Assembly: GCA_001274695.2 (NCBI GenBank) | Contig: LARU01000002.1 | Location: 682,001-746,000 of the forward strand | DNA: 64,000 nucleotides | Reading direction: 5' to 3' | DNA from: Azoarcus sp. PA01 | GTDB taxonomy: Bacteria > Pseudomonadota > Gammaproteobacteria > Burkholderiales > Rhodocyclaceae | Shown: piece after piece, positions 9,461 through 19,971 of the stretch | Layout: the number at the start of each line of letters is the position of its first letter | How positions within the stretch are numbered: the stretch's first letter is position 1 | Made by a program: the position numbers and the translations under genes | The notes under the pieces: generated by a model | Seen by the model: the letters and a program-made list of their open reading frames with translations, nothing else | Told to the model about the DNA's origin: nothing | Databases searched by the model: none

Positions 9461-10303
9461 TCAGCGACCGCGCCATTGCCCCCCCGACACCCGTTCGATG
9501 CCGGCGAGATCCTTCCAGGATGCGATCGCCGAAAACCCCGCGTCGGTCAGCAATCCGCGTACCGCGGCAGCCTGGTCGAAGCCGTGTTCCATGAACAGCC
9601 ACCCGCCGGCTTCGAGATGACGCGGGGCCTGCGCGGCGATCGCGGCAAGGTCGTCGAGTCCGTCGGGGCCTGCGGCAAGGGCGGTGCTCGGTTCGAAGCG
9701 CACGTCCCCCTCTTCGAGATGCGGGTCGGCCGCCGCGACATAAGGGGGGTTCGCGACGATGAGTTGATAGTGGTCGTCGCCGAGCGAAGAAAACCAGTCG
9801 CCAAGCACGAAAGAGACGCTCGCGCGCAAGCGCGCAGCGTTCGCCATCGCGACCCACAGCGCTTCGCGCGAACGATCGACCGCGACGACGTCAGCCTGCG
9901 GCAGCTCGAGCGCGAGGCTGACCGCGAGCGCCCCACTCCCGGTGCCGAGGTCGAGCACGCGCGTATGCGGCTTGTCGCCGAAATGCGCGAGCGCCAGTTC
10001 CACCAGCAGTTCGGTGTCGGGGCGCGGAATCAGCACCGCCGGCGTCACGATGAACGGGTGGCCGAAGAATTCGCGCTCGCCGGTCAGGTAAGCGACCGGC
10101 TCGCCCGCCTCGCGCCGCTCGACGAGCGCGCGGAACTCGGCCCACTCCGGCGCTTCGAGCCTGGCTTCGGGATACGCCGCAAGGCGCACCGCCGAGCACT
10201 GCAGCACGTGCCGCAACAGAATGCGCGCATCGACGACGGCGATTCGCGCCCGTGCCCAGTTCAGCGCACCGCCGATGTCGGGGGCCGCTTCGGTCATTTT
10301 CAC
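9461..10303 (-). CDS. prmC: Release factor glutamine methyltransferase
   Basis: Methylates the glutamine of the GGQ motif in peptide-chain release factors. The 280-residue product has an N-terminal helical domain and a Rossmann methyltransferase domain with VLDLGTGSGALAVSLA (SAM binding) and the substrate motif NPPY in LIVANPPYVAAAD. It starts one base after the prfA stop codon on the same strand, so enzyme and substrate are expressed together. The first codons read MKMTEAAPD; the second Met is an alternative start. Confidence 0.95.
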   Translation of the reverse strand: MKMTEAAPDIGGALNWARARIAVVDARILLRHVLQCSAVRLAAYPEARLEAPEWAEFRALVERREAGEPVAYLTGEREFFGHPFIVTPAVLIPRPDTELLVELALAHFGDKPHTRVLDLGTGSGALAVSLALELPQADVVAVDRSREALWVAMANAARLRASVSFVLGDWFSSLGDDHYQLIVANPPYVAAADPHLEEGDVRFEPSTALAAGPDGLDDLAAIAAQAPRHLEAGGWLFMEHGFDQAAAVRGLLTDAGFSAIASWKDLAGIERVSGGQWRGR

Positions 10304-10304
10304 G

Positions 10305-11384
10305 TCAGTCGCCTCCGAGCGCCGCCAGCTGGTCGGCCTGATGCTCGCGCGTCAGCGCGTCGATGAGCTCGTCCAGATCGCCCTGCATCACCGCATCGAG
10401 CTTGTACAGCGTGAGGTTGATGCGATGATCGGTGACGCGCCCCTGCGGATAGTTGTACGTGCGGATGCGTTCGGACCGGTCGCCACTGCCGACCAGGCTC
10501 TTGCGCGTAGCGGCCTCGCGCGCCTGCTGCTCGCGCAGTTGCCGGTCGTGGATGCGGGCGGCGAGCACCGACATCGCCTGCGCGCGGTTGCGATGCTGGG
10601 AACGGTCGTCCTGGCACTCGACGACGATGCCGGTCGGCAGGTGCGTGATGCGCACTGCCGAATCGGTCTTGTTGATGTGCTGACCGCCCGCGCCGCTCGC
10701 GCGGAACGTGTCGATGCGCAGGTCGGCAGGGTTGATGTTCACCGCTTCGACTTCATCGGCCTCGGGCATCACCGCCACCGTGCAGGCGGAAGTATGAATG
10801 CGCCCCTGCGTTTCCGTCACCGGGATGCGCTGCACACGGTGCCCGCCGGATTCGAACTTGAGCTTCGAATACGCTCCGGCGCCCGCGACGCGCAGGATCA
10901 CTTCCTTGTAGCCGCCGAGATCCGACGGGCTCGACGACACGATTTCGACTTTCCAGCGCTGGCGCTCTGCATAGCGCGTGTACATGCGCAGCAGGTCGCC
11001 GGCGAACAGCGAAGCTTCGTCGCCGCCGGTGCCGGCGCGCACTTCGAGAAACAGGTTGCGCTCGTCGCTCGGGTCGCGCGGCAGCAGCGCACGCTGCAGT
11101 TCGGCTTCCAGCGCCTGCAGGCGCACCGCCCCCGTTTCGAGCTCGCTCTCGGCGAGCTCGCGCATCTCCGCGTCGGCGAGCATCGTGCGCGCGCTCTCGC
11201 AGTCGGCCTCGGCTCGGCGGTATGCGCCGTACAAGGCGACCACCGGTTCGATCTCGGCGCGCTCGCGTCCGAGCGAACGGAACCCATCCAGGTCGCGCAC
11301 CGCGTCCCCGGACGACAACTCGCGGTCGAGTTCCGCCAGGCGGTGGGTCAGGAGTTCGAGCTTGTCGCGGATGCTCTGCTTCAT
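10305..11384 (-). CDS. prfA: Peptide chain release factor 1
   Basis: Terminates translation at UAA and UAG. The 359-residue length matches the family. The stop-codon recognition tripeptide PVT lies in [10 protein letters not shown] and the catalytic GGQ in [16 protein letters not shown]. The start at 11384 ([12 protein letters not shown]) matches homologs; the open frame extends 37 codons upstream into non-conserved sequence. No strong ribosome binding site is visible. It lies 46 bp downstream of hemA and abuts prmC. Confidence 0.97.
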   Translation of the reverse strand: MKQSIRDKLELLTHRLAELDRELSSGDAVRDLDGFRSLGRERAEIEPVVALYGAYRRAEADCESARTMLADAEMRELAESELETGAVRLQALEAELQRALLPRDPSDERNLFLEVRAGTGGDEASLFAGDLLRMYTRYAERQRWKVEIVSSSPSDLGGYKEVILRVAGAGAYSKLKFESGGHRVQRIPVTETQGRIHTSACTVAVMPEADEVEAVNINPADLRIDTFRASGAGGQHINKTDSAVRITHLPTGIVVECQDDRSQHRNRAQAMSVLAARIHDRQLREQQAREAATRKSLVGSGDRSERIRTYNYPQGRVTDHRINLTLYKLDAVMQGDLDELIDALTREHQADQLAALGGD

Positions 11385-11430
11385 GAAAAAGGAGTCGAGT
11401 GGGAAACGAAACGGGTTGAGCGGCCGATGG

Positions 11431-12684
11431 TTAATCGGGGGAGTTGAGGTTGAACAACTGCTGCACGAGCCGGCTCGCATCGGCCTGCTGCTCACCGTCG
11501 GACTGATTGAGGTAGCGAGTCGGACCGTGCATCATCTTGTTGATCAGCCCGTGACTGAGCGCATCGAGCACTTTCTGCGGGTCTTCGCCTTTTGCCAGCA
11601 GACGCAGCGCCCGCTCCAGTTCGACGGCGCGCACCGTCTCTGCGTGCTGGCGCAGCGCGCGAATCGTCGGCACCACGTCGCGCGCCTGCATCCAGTGCAG
11701 GAAACCATTGACGCGCGAATCGATGATCTCCTCGGCTTCGAGCACGGCCTGCTGCCGCGACTCGAGACCCGCGTCGACGATCTGCGCCAGATCGTCGACG
11801 GTGTACAGGAAAACATCGTCGAGCTGGCCGACTTCGGCTTCGATGTCGCGTGGCACCGCAAGATCGACCATCACGATCGGGCGGTGGCGGCGCACCTTGA
11901 TGGCGCGTTCGACCATGCCCAGACCGACGATCGGCAGCGGGCTCGCCGTACAGGACACCACGACGTCGAAGTGCGGCAGCATCTCGCCGACCACATCGAG
12001 CCGCATCACTTCGGCGCCGAAGCGATGCGCGAGCAATTGCGCTCGCGCTTCGGTGCGGTTCGCGACCGCGATCCGCTTCGGGCACGCCCCGGCAAAATAC
12101 GCGGCACACAGTTCGATCATTTCGCCGGCGCCGATGAAGAGCACGCGCTGGTCCGACATCCGCTCGAAAATACGCTCGGAAAGATGCATCGCCGCCGCTG
12201 CCATCGACACGATGTTCGCGCCGATTGCCGTCGTCGAGCGCACTTCCTTCGCGACGGCGAAAGTGTTCTGGAACAGTTTGTGCAACAGCGTACCCATCGT
12301 CCCGGCTTCTTCGGCACGGCGGACGGCGTCCTTGACCTGGCCGAGGATCTGCGGCTCGCCGAGGACCATCGAGTCGAGCCCGCTCGCGACGCGGAAGACA
12401 TGCCGGATCGCGTCGCGTTGCGGATAGGTGTAGAGATACGGCGAGACTTCGCTCAACGGCAGATGATGAAACCGCGCCAGCCAGTCGGCAGCGTGCTGCG
12501 GCTGCTCGGTGGCGAAGTACAGTTCGGTGCGGTTGCAGGTCGACAGGATCGCCGCTTCGCGCACCGTCCGCTCGTGCGTCAGATCATGCAGCGCATCGTC
12601 CAACCGCTCGGGCTGAAACGCCACCTGCTCGCGAATCGTGAGCGGCGCCGTATGATGATTCAGGCCAAGAGCATAAAGTTGCAT
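11431..12684 (-). CDS. hemA: Glutamyl-tRNA reductase
   Basis: Reduces glutamyl-tRNA to glutamate-1-semialdehyde, the first committed step of tetrapyrrole synthesis by the C5 route. The 417-residue product starts [15 protein letters not shown]; the active-site cysteine is in [11 protein letters not shown] (about residue 50) and the NADPH-binding stretch is VLFIGAGEM. It heads the hemA-prfA-prmC-grxD group and is the second heme gene in the window with hemC. Confidence 0.97.
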   Translation of the reverse strand: MQLYALGLNHHTAPLTIREQVAFQPERLDDALHDLTHERTVREAAILSTCNRTELYFATEQPQHAADWLARFHHLPLSEVSPYLYTYPQRDAIRHVFRVASGLDSMVLGEPQILGQVKDAVRRAEEAGTMGTLLHKLFQNTFAVAKEVRSTTAIGANIVSMAAAAMHLSERIFERMSDQRVLFIGAGEMIELCAAYFAGACPKRIAVANRTEARAQLLAHRFGAEVMRLDVVGEMLPHFDVVVSCTASPLPIVGLGMVERAIKVRRHRPIVMVDLAVPRDIEAEVGQLDDVFLYTVDDLAQIVDAGLESRQQAVLEAEEIIDSRVNGFLHWMQARDVVPTIRALRQHAETVRAVELERALRLLAKGEDPQKVLDALSHGLINKMMHGPTRYLNQSDGEQQADASRLVQQLFNLNSPD

Positions 12685-12787
12685 GCGCGATCGCAGGGGA
12701 GCGTAATGCCGCGAATTATAGCACTCCGCGAAACTGCGAAAGATTGAGCAAAATCAGGCAGTTCTGGCAGGCCTTCGGCAGCGCGAA

Positions 12788-12824
12788 AGAAAACGGGCCG
12801 GCAAATGCCGGCCCGTTTTCGTGT
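12788..12824 (-). terminator. Rho-independent terminator of tRNA-Phe
   Basis: AAAACGGGCCGGC and GCCGGCCCGTTTT flank a short AT loop, with a T-rich tail on the minus strand. It starts directly after the CCA end of tRNA-Phe. Confidence 0.85.
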
Positions 12825-12826
12825 TC

Positions 12827-12902
12827 TGGTGGCCAGGGACGGAATCGAACCGCCGACACGCGGATTTTCAATCCGCTGCTCTACCAACTGAGCTACCTGG
12901 CC
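12827..12902 (-). tRNA. tRNA-Phe (GAA)
   Basis: 76 nt with encoded CCA. The acceptor arms GGCCAGG and CCTGGCC pair, the D-loop reads AGCTCAGTTGGTAGAGC, the anticodon stem GCGGA/TCCGC encloses TTGAAAA (anticodon GAA), and the T-arm contains GGTTCGATTCC. It is a single-gene unit with its own promoter and terminator. Confidence 0.97.
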
Positions 12903-12914
12903 GGGAAAGCGCGC

Positions 12915-12942
12915 ATTATAGCCCGATCGGGCCCGCTGTCAA
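12915..12942 (-). promoter_or_regulatory. Consensus sigma-70 promoter of tRNA-Phe
   Basis: The minus strand reads TTGACA, a 16-bp spacer, then TATAAT, followed by a GC-rich discriminator GCGCGC. The tRNA starts 12 bp after the -10 box. Both hexamers match the consensus exactly, and the GC-rich discriminator is typical of stringently controlled stable-RNA promoters. Confidence 0.9.
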
Positions 12943-12987
12943 TCCACCTATGCAAAAATCGTTTCTGCGTCACCGAACGCCCGCTCC

Positions 12988-14475
12988 TCACGTTACCGAA
13001 AACGACGGCAGGAAAGGCTGGGGCGGCGGGGTGACCAGCGGCCCGCGCGGAAACAGGACTTGTGCCGTCGTCCCCGGACCTGTCGGGTTCGGATTCAGCG
13101 TCACGGTGGCGCGGTGCAGTTCGGCGATCTCCCGCACGATCGGCAGCCCCAGGCCCGAGCCGTCCACGCCGCTTCCGAGCACGCGATAGAAGCGTTCGAA
13201 GACGCGCTCGCGGTCCGCTTCCGGGATGCCGGTACCGGTATCTTCGATCTCCAGCACGATCGCTCCCGCGACGCGGGTGCGTGCGGTGACGCGCCCCCCA
13301 GGCGGCGTGTATTTGATCGCGTTGTCGAGCAGGTTCTTGATCAGTTCGCGCAGCAGCACCGGGTTGCCCTCGATCGGCAACGGCCGGCCCGCATCCTCGA
13401 CCCCCAGGTCGATGCCTTTGGCCTGCGCACGCGGGTACAGCTCGAGCGCCACGTCGCGAACCATCGCGTCGAGGTCCACCTGCTCCACCGCGTAGAGTTT
13501 TTCGAAGCTCGCTTCGGCGCGGGCCAGCGACAGCAGCTGGGTGATCAAGTGGCTGGCCCGGTCGGTGCTGTCCGCGATCCGCTGCAACGACTCGCGCAGT
13601 TGCTCGGGGTCCGTTTCGAGCAGCGCTAGGTCGGTCTGCATCTTCAGGCCGGTCAGCGGCGTGCGCATCTGGTGCGCGGCATCGGCGATGAAGCGCTGCT
13701 GCGCGTGCAGATTCTCTTCGAGACGCGCCATCATGTCATTGAACGCGACGATCACCGGCCGCACTTCCTCCGGAACGCTCGCCGCGGCGATCGGCGACAG
13801 GTCGGTCGGACGCCGGCGGCGGATCAGGCTCTGCAACCGGTTCAACGGCGCGATGCCCCGCGTCAGGCCGACCCACACGAGCACGACCGCGATCGGGATG
13901 ATCGCGAACTGGGGCAGCAGCACGCCGGTCACGACACGTGACGCGAGGTCGCTGCGCTTGTTGCGTGTCTCGGCCACCTGAACCAGCACCAGCGGGCTGG
14001 CCGGTTCGGGCCACGCACGCAGATACTGGTACGCGACGCGCACCTCCTCGCCATGAATCACATCGTCGCGGTACAGCACCTCTTCGGCAACCACGGTCGC
14101 GGGCGGCGCGACCCACGAAATTTCGCGGTCTCCGGTGACGACTTCACCGCTGCCGTTGGCGACCTGGTAATAGACAGTGTCGTCCTGGTCGGCGCGAAAC
14201 AGCGCCCGCGGCGGCGCAGGAAAATGCACTGCGATATTGCCATCTTCGACCGACACGAGGCGTCCGAGCGCCCGCACGCTGTCGGCCATTGCCCGATCGT
14301 AAGGCTGGTTCGCGAGATTGTCGGCGACGTTGTGCGTGACGATGATCGAGATCGGCCACAGGAACAGCAGTGGCGCGAGCATCCAGTCGAGGATCTCGCC
14401 GAACAGCGAGTTCGGCTGCGCCGGCGGACGGTTCGCCGCGGCCGTCTTGTCAGGCTTTCGCCGTCTGGGCCGCAT
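12988..14475 (-). CDS. Sensor histidine kinase, TctE/QseC-like
   Basis: A 495-residue membrane histidine kinase paired with the response regulator upstream. Two membrane segments (about residues 30-52 and 185-205) flank a periplasmic sensor domain of roughly 130 residues, followed by HAMP-like sequence. The phospho-acceptor His is in FIADAAHQMRTPLTGLKM; N- and G-boxes are LLDNAIKYTPPGG, DTGTGIPEADR and GSGLGLPIV. ATG at 14475 (MRPRRRKP) overlaps the regulator's end by 26 bp, so the two are translationally coupled. The resemblance to TctE suggests carboxylate sensing, but no tctABC transport genes are here, so the ligand is open. Confidence 0.88.
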   Translation of the reverse strand: MRPRRRKPDKTAAANRPPAQPNSLFGEILDWMLAPLLFLWPISIIVTHNVADNLANQPYDRAMADSVRALGRLVSVEDGNIAVHFPAPPRALFRADQDDTVYYQVANGSGEVVTGDREISWVAPPATVVAEEVLYRDDVIHGEEVRVAYQYLRAWPEPASPLVLVQVAETRNKRSDLASRVVTGVLLPQFAIIPIAVVLVWVGLTRGIAPLNRLQSLIRRRRPTDLSPIAAASVPEEVRPVIVAFNDMMARLEENLHAQQRFIADAAHQMRTPLTGLKMQTDLALLETDPEQLRESLQRIADSTDRASHLITQLLSLARAEASFEKLYAVEQVDLDAMVRDVALELYPRAQAKGIDLGVEDAGRPLPIEGNPVLLRELIKNLLDNAIKYTPPGGRVTARTRVAGAIVLEIEDTGTGIPEADRERVFERFYRVLGSGVDGSGLGLPIVREIAELHRATVTLNPNPTGPGTTAQVLFPRGPLVTPPPQPFLPSFSVT

Positions 14476-15136
14476 CCGGGTTTTCCAGGCAGTAGCCGAG
14501 TCCGCGCACGGTGACGATGCGTACACCGCTGTCTTCGAGCTTCTTGCGCAGCCGGTGGACGTAGACCTCGATCGCGTTGCTCGAGACCTCTTCGCCCCAC
14601 CCGCACAGGTGATCCACGAGCTGATCCTTGCTCACCAGTCGCCCGACCCGCAGGACGAAGACTTCGAGCAGGCCGACTTCGCGCGCCGACAATTCCACGA
14701 CCTGGCCGTTGATCTTCGCCACCCGGTCAGCCTGGTCATACGACAGGCTGCCGATCTCGATGCGCCGCGGCTGCCCGGTGCCGCGGCGCGTCAGCGCGCG
14801 CACGCGCGCCTCCAGTTCGGGCAGCGCGAACGGCTTCGTCAGGTAGTCGTCCGCCCCGGCATCGAGTCCCCGCACCCGCTCCTCGACCCCGTCCTGGGCG
14901 GTGAGGATCAGCACCGGCAGCGCCGACTTGCGCGCCCGCAGGCGTTTCAGGACGTCGATCCCGGGGAGCTTCGGCAAGCCGAGGTCGAGAATCAGCAGAT
15001 CGTAGGTCTGCGTGGCCAGCGCCGCATCCGCCTCGCTGCCCGAAGCGACGTGATCGACGGCATAGCCGCCCCGTTTGAGGGCCCGCCCGAGGCCGTCGGC
15101 AATCACCGAGTCGTCTTCAGCAAGAAGGATCCGCAT
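14450..15136 (-). CDS. OmpR-family response regulator, TctD/QseB-like
   Basis: A 228-residue regulator. The receiver domain starts MRILLAEDDSVIADGL; the phospho-acceptor Asp is in DLLILDLGLPKLPG and the Lys in DDYLTKPFALPEL. The winged-helix output domain contains SSNAIEVYVHRLRKKLEDSGVRIVTVRGLGYCLE. Partner of the kinase that overlaps its 3' end. A pair of 5-bp direct repeats 11 bp apart just upstream may be its own binding site. Confidence 0.92.
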   Translation of the reverse strand: MRILLAEDDSVIADGLGRALKRGGYAVDHVASGSEADAALATQTYDLLILDLGLPKLPGIDVLKRLRARKSALPVLILTAQDGVEERVRGLDAGADDYLTKPFALPELEARVRALTRRGTGQPRRIEIGSLSYDQADRVAKINGQVVELSAREVGLLEVFVLRVGRLVSKDQLVDHLCGWGEEVSSNAIEVYVHRLRKKLEDSGVRIVTVRGLGYCLENPDAAQTAKA

Positions 15137-15148
15137 GGAAATATGGAT

Positions 15149-15164
15149 GTAAGTTGTCCGTAAG
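15149..15164 (-). promoter_or_regulatory. Possible autoregulatory OmpR-family direct repeat
   Basis: The minus strand carries CTTAC-GGACAA-CTTAC, two identical half sites one helical turn apart, about 13 bp before the ATG of the response regulator. This is the geometry of PmrA/QseB boxes. Assignment to this regulator is inference. Confidence 0.35.
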
Positions 15165-15349
15165 CGGGCGCGCCTAGTCTTACACCCGCTGTTCTCCTAT
15201 TACCGGCCCGGGGAATGTCGACGCCTTTTCGGCCCGCACATTCCGGGGAGCGCCCGTTTGCACAACCGGCGCTCCCTGCCCCTTTTTCCTCACGATCGGT
15301 CAATTATCCCACCTTTCCGCAACGTGGCGCGTCGACACGTCCACCCGCC

Positions 15350-15397
15350 GCGCCAAAGCAAACGGCCCCGCCGCAGCGGAGCCGTTTGCTTTGGCGC
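15350..15397. terminator. Hairpin downstream of groEL
   Basis: GCGCCAAAGCAAACGGC pairs with GCCGTTTGCTTTGGCGC across a 14-base loop, a 17-bp stem. It lies about 45 bp past the groEL stop. There is no clear T-tract on the minus side, so it may stabilise or process the 3' end rather than act as an intrinsic terminator. Confidence 0.6.
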
Positions 15398-15442
15398 CCG
15401 GGCCCGAAAGCCCGGAAGCACGAGGCGAACCTCAGACCGGCA

Positions 15443-17098
<1,656 letters not shown>

Positions 17099-17140
17099 TC
17101 ATTGCTCCTTGAATTCGTGGGACGGGGATCGACCGGGCGC

Positions 17141-17431
17141 TCAGGCCTCGACGACGCCCATGATGTCTTCTTCGCGCATGACGAGCAGTTCGTCACCCTC
17201 GACTTTCACGGTCTGGCCGGCGTACTTGCCGAACAGCACCTTGTCGCCGACCTGGACGGCCATCGGGCGAACCTTGCCGTCATCGAGGATCTTGCCGTTG
17301 CCCACGGCGAGCACTTCGCCCTGATCGGGCTTCTCGCCGGCCGAGTCGGGGATGACGATGCCGCTGGCGGTCTTGCGCTCGGCTTCCAGGCGCTTGACGA
17401 TCACGCGATCATGCAAGGGACGAATTTTCAT
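17141..17431 (-). CDS. groS: Co-chaperonin GroES (10 kDa subunit)
   Basis: 96-residue lid of the GroEL chamber. [25 protein letters not shown] covers the N-terminus and mobile loop; [11 protein letters not shown] and VLFGKYAGQ match the family. First gene of the groESL operon, 86 bp downstream of the CIRCE dyad, hence HrcA-controlled by established knowledge of that element. Confidence 0.98.
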   Translation of the reverse strand: MKIRPLHDRVIVKRLEAERKTASGIVIPDSAGEKPDQGEVLAVGNGKILDDGKVRPMAVQVGDKVLFGKYAGQTVKVEGDELLVMREEDIMGVVEA

Positions 17432-17516
17432 CGAGATGACTCCTTCAGTTCGAATTCAACATATCTGCGGGCACCCGCAGCATAAATTATCAAGGGCGCG
17501 GAGCGGCCCGGGACGG

Positions 17517-17543
17517 TTAGCACTCACTGCCAACGAGTGCTAA
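17517..17543. promoter_or_regulatory. CIRCE operator (HrcA binding site)
   Basis: Perfect TTAGCACTC, nine bases, GAGTGCTAA. HrcA represses groESL from this element in many bacteria. It lies upstream of groES on the minus strand and 110 bp before the divergent small gene at 17654. Confidence 0.97.
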
Positions 17544-17653
17544 TAATAGGGACGGCCCCCGCCGATTTCAAGAGCACGGAAAGCGATTTCCTGCCATCGC
17601 GGCCGGGCACGCCGAATGCTGCGCCCTTTGCTCCCTCGAAAAGGAGAGCAGAC

Positions 17654-18004
17654 ATGGCCAAAAGCAGCATTCTCGGTGGCGACGAGACTCCCAGCGTACC
17701 GCCCGGTCACAGCACCGCCGACCTGGGCCCGAGCGACAGTTCCGACAGCGGCAGCGACATCGCCGGGGCGCCGGGGCTGATTGACGACGCGGGCATCGCC
17801 ACGGACAGCGGCACGACGTCCGATCTCGATCATGGTCGTGGCGCCGGCGCGGACATCGGCGACACCGATCTCGACAGCGACACCGATGCTTCCGGGACCG
17901 GCGAACGCCGTGCGGCCGGCCGCGACGACAGCAGCCGCGAGGCGAACGACATCCAGCCGGACCGGATCACGCGCAATCCGGGGGGTCTGACCGGCAAGCC
18001 GTGA
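17654..18004 (+). CDS. Small acidic low-complexity protein, unknown function
   Basis: 116 residues, not recognised as a named family. Composition is strongly biased to Asp, Ser, Gly, Thr and Ala with almost no aromatic residues, so it is probably disordered and soluble; the end carries NPGGLTGKP. No signal peptide or membrane segment. ATG at 17654 (MAKSSILGGDETPS) is chosen because AAGGAG lies 7 bases before it; the frame is open upstream to 17537 but through the CIRCE element. It is divergent from groESL and could share heat-shock control. A real gene is likely given the ribosome binding site, but the bias also inflates open frames. Confidence 0.6.
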   Translation: MAKSSILGGDETPSVPPGHSTADLGPSDSSDSGSDIAGAPGLIDDAGIATDSGTTSDLDHGRGAGADIGDTDLDSDTDASGTGERRAAGRDDSSREANDIQPDRITRNPGGLTGKP

Positions 18005-18090
18005 CCGGCGTTGTCCGGCAACCGGATAATTTGCTGGCGCCGCGCCGGAAATACCCGCTCCCGCCGCCACGACTCACGCTGACGCCGGAC

Positions 18091-19848
18091 TCAGAACGCG
18101 ATCGCGATGCCGAAATGCAGGCGCAGCCGCTTTTCGTCGTGACCGTACGCGAGATCGAGGGCGAGCGGACCGGCAGGACTTTTCCAGCGCGCGCCGACGC
18201 CGTAGCCGGTCTTGAGCGCGAACGCGTCGCGGCTGTCGCCAGCATCGCCCGCATCGACGAACGCCGCCGCTCCCCACTGCGGCAGGAACCAGCGGACATA
18301 TTCCGCGCTGAGCGCGGCGAGGTAACGCCCGCCGACCGTCGCGTCGCCCTCTCTCACGCCCAGGCTCTCGAACGCGTAGCCGCGCACCGTCTGCGTGCCG
18401 CCAGTGCGGAACAGGAAATCGTGCGGCACGCCATCGCGACTCGGCCCCAGCGTCGCGCCGCCTTCGACGCGCAGGATCAGCACGTCACGTTCGACAAAAG
18501 GCAGGTAGCGCACATAGCGGCCGTAAAGCCGGAGGAAATCCTGGTCGGACAGTGCCGCCTTCGCGCCGCCGCCGATGTCGAACTGCAGCACGTCGCCTCG
18601 TCGCGGATCGAGGAGGTCATCGACCCGCCGCCGGACCCACGTCCAGTTCGCCGTTAGCGAATTGCGGCTCGTCGACGGTGCGCCGTCGGGGTCGCGTTGC
18701 TCGTGCTGCAGGCGCAGCGCGAGGCGCGTGTCGATGTTGCCGCGCGTCCTGGTGCGCGCCACACCCAGTGCCTGGGTCATCAGCGTAAGCCCCTCGACGG
18801 TGCTGCGCTCGATCGCGGCACCAAAGCTGTCCCGATGGCCGGCGCGCGCAGGCGGCAGGAAAACATCCGCGTATGCGGCGTTACGGCGCTGCTCGAGCCG
18901 CACTCCGGTAGCAAGCTCCCAGCCGCGGTCGAGTAAATTTACGTCGCGCCAGCTCATCTCGGTGCGAAAACCGGTGTTGGTCGAGTAACCGACGCCGAAA
19001 CCGAGGTATCGGGACTGCGCTTCGGTGACCTGGACCCGAATCGGCACGGCAGCGGCAAGCGCCGGATCGCGCTCGACATCGACGATCACCGAGGCGAACT
19101 GCGGAGAGTTCTGCAATGCAGTCTGCAGCGCGAGGAGACGCTCCTGGTCGAACGGCTCGCCGGGCTCGAGCATGTTGAGACGTTCGACGAAGTCGGGCGG
19201 AAGATTCTGCAGGCCCGACACTTCGAGCGGGCCGAGGAAAAAGCGCGGCCCGGAGTCGACTGTCACCGAAAGCTGCACCGTCGCGTTGTCGGGATCGACT
19301 TCGGCACGGCTGCCCACAATGCGCGCTGCAGCGTAATCGCGCAGCGCGACGCCGTCGATGAGCCGCGCCTTGGCGTCGTCCCACGCGCTCTGGCGAAAAG
19401 GCTCTCCCGGCGCGAGCGCCCAGGCGCGGCGCAGCGCAGCGCGACGTGCCGCGCGCGCTTCGCCGTCGCCGGCCAGATCACCGTCGAACAGCAGCTCGAC
19501 AGCGGCGATGCTCGCCCGCGGACCGGGCTCGACCGACAGCCCCCACCGGCCGTCCGGCTCGCGCTGCAAGCGGATCTCGGGCGTGAAATACCCTTCGGTC
19601 GCGAGCAGTTCCGCCGCTTCGCGCCGCGTGCGCCGGGCCAGCGCGATGCGGTCGGCCTGCACGTCCGGCAAGACCTGGCCGTCGGGAGCGAGGATGCGCA
19701 GATGGCGCTCGAGCAGCGGCCGCACGCTGTCGGGCGCGTCGAGTTCGACCTGCAGCGGGGCTTGGGCGAACCCGGTGCCGGACGAAAGCCCGAGGCACAG
19801 CGTGATGAGCCGCAGCCGCAGCCATGCATGAGTCCGCAAAACTGTCAT
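18091..19848 (-). CDS. tamA: Outer-membrane barrel protein, TamA-like (BamA/Omp85 superfamily)
   Basis: 585 residues. A signal peptide (MTVLRTHAWLRLRLITLCLGL, cleavage near FAQA) precedes about three POTRA-like domains (roughly 30-270) and a C-terminal 16-strand barrel ending in an aromatic residue (GIAIAF). The barrel holds VRGYAFESLGV, the superfamily lid-loop motif. TamA works with the inner-membrane protein TamB in outer-membrane protein or lipid transport. No tamB is adjacent; downstream is the convergent acidic gene. Family membership is firm, the TamA subtype moderately so. Confidence 0.85.
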   Translation of the reverse strand: MTVLRTHAWLRLRLITLCLGLSSGTGFAQAPLQVELDAPDSVRPLLERHLRILAPDGQVLPDVQADRIALARRTRREAAELLATEGYFTPEIRLQREPDGRWGLSVEPGPRASIAAVELLFDGDLAGDGEARAARRAALRRAWALAPGEPFRQSAWDDAKARLIDGVALRDYAAARIVGSRAEVDPDNATVQLSVTVDSGPRFFLGPLEVSGLQNLPPDFVERLNMLEPGEPFDQERLLALQTALQNSPQFASVIVDVERDPALAAAVPIRVQVTEAQSRYLGFGVGYSTNTGFRTEMSWRDVNLLDRGWELATGVRLEQRRNAAYADVFLPPARAGHRDSFGAAIERSTVEGLTLMTQALGVARTRTRGNIDTRLALRLQHEQRDPDGAPSTSRNSLTANWTWVRRRVDDLLDPRRGDVLQFDIGGGAKAALSDQDFLRLYGRYVRYLPFVERDVLILRVEGGATLGPSRDGVPHDFLFRTGGTQTVRGYAFESLGVREGDATVGGRYLAALSAEYVRWFLPQWGAAAFVDAGDAGDSRDAFALKTGYGVGARWKSPAGPLALDLAYGHDEKRLRLHFGIAIAF

Positions 19849-19971
19849 GCCGAGATTCTACGGCAGAGCTACGGACTCGGCAGTGTCCGGCTCTTGCCGC
19901 GCCGTCGGGCTGGCGGACCGAGTGCCCGCCCCGCGGTCCGGCAACAGGCCCCCGCTCCGGGATCCCCCGGC

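Larger units (their letters stand above)
15137..15442. other. Intergenic region between groEL 3' end and the response regulator
   Basis: About 306 bases with no credible gene. It holds the direct repeat near 15149-15164, the likely promoter of the two-component pair, and the long hairpin near 15350-15397 that ends groEL. The middle part (15165-15349) shows nothing I can name. Confidence 0.6.

Noticed and set aside
17537..17653. Longer start for the acidic protein
   Set aside because: It would place coding sequence over the CIRCE element, and the ATG at 17654 has a strong ribosome binding site.
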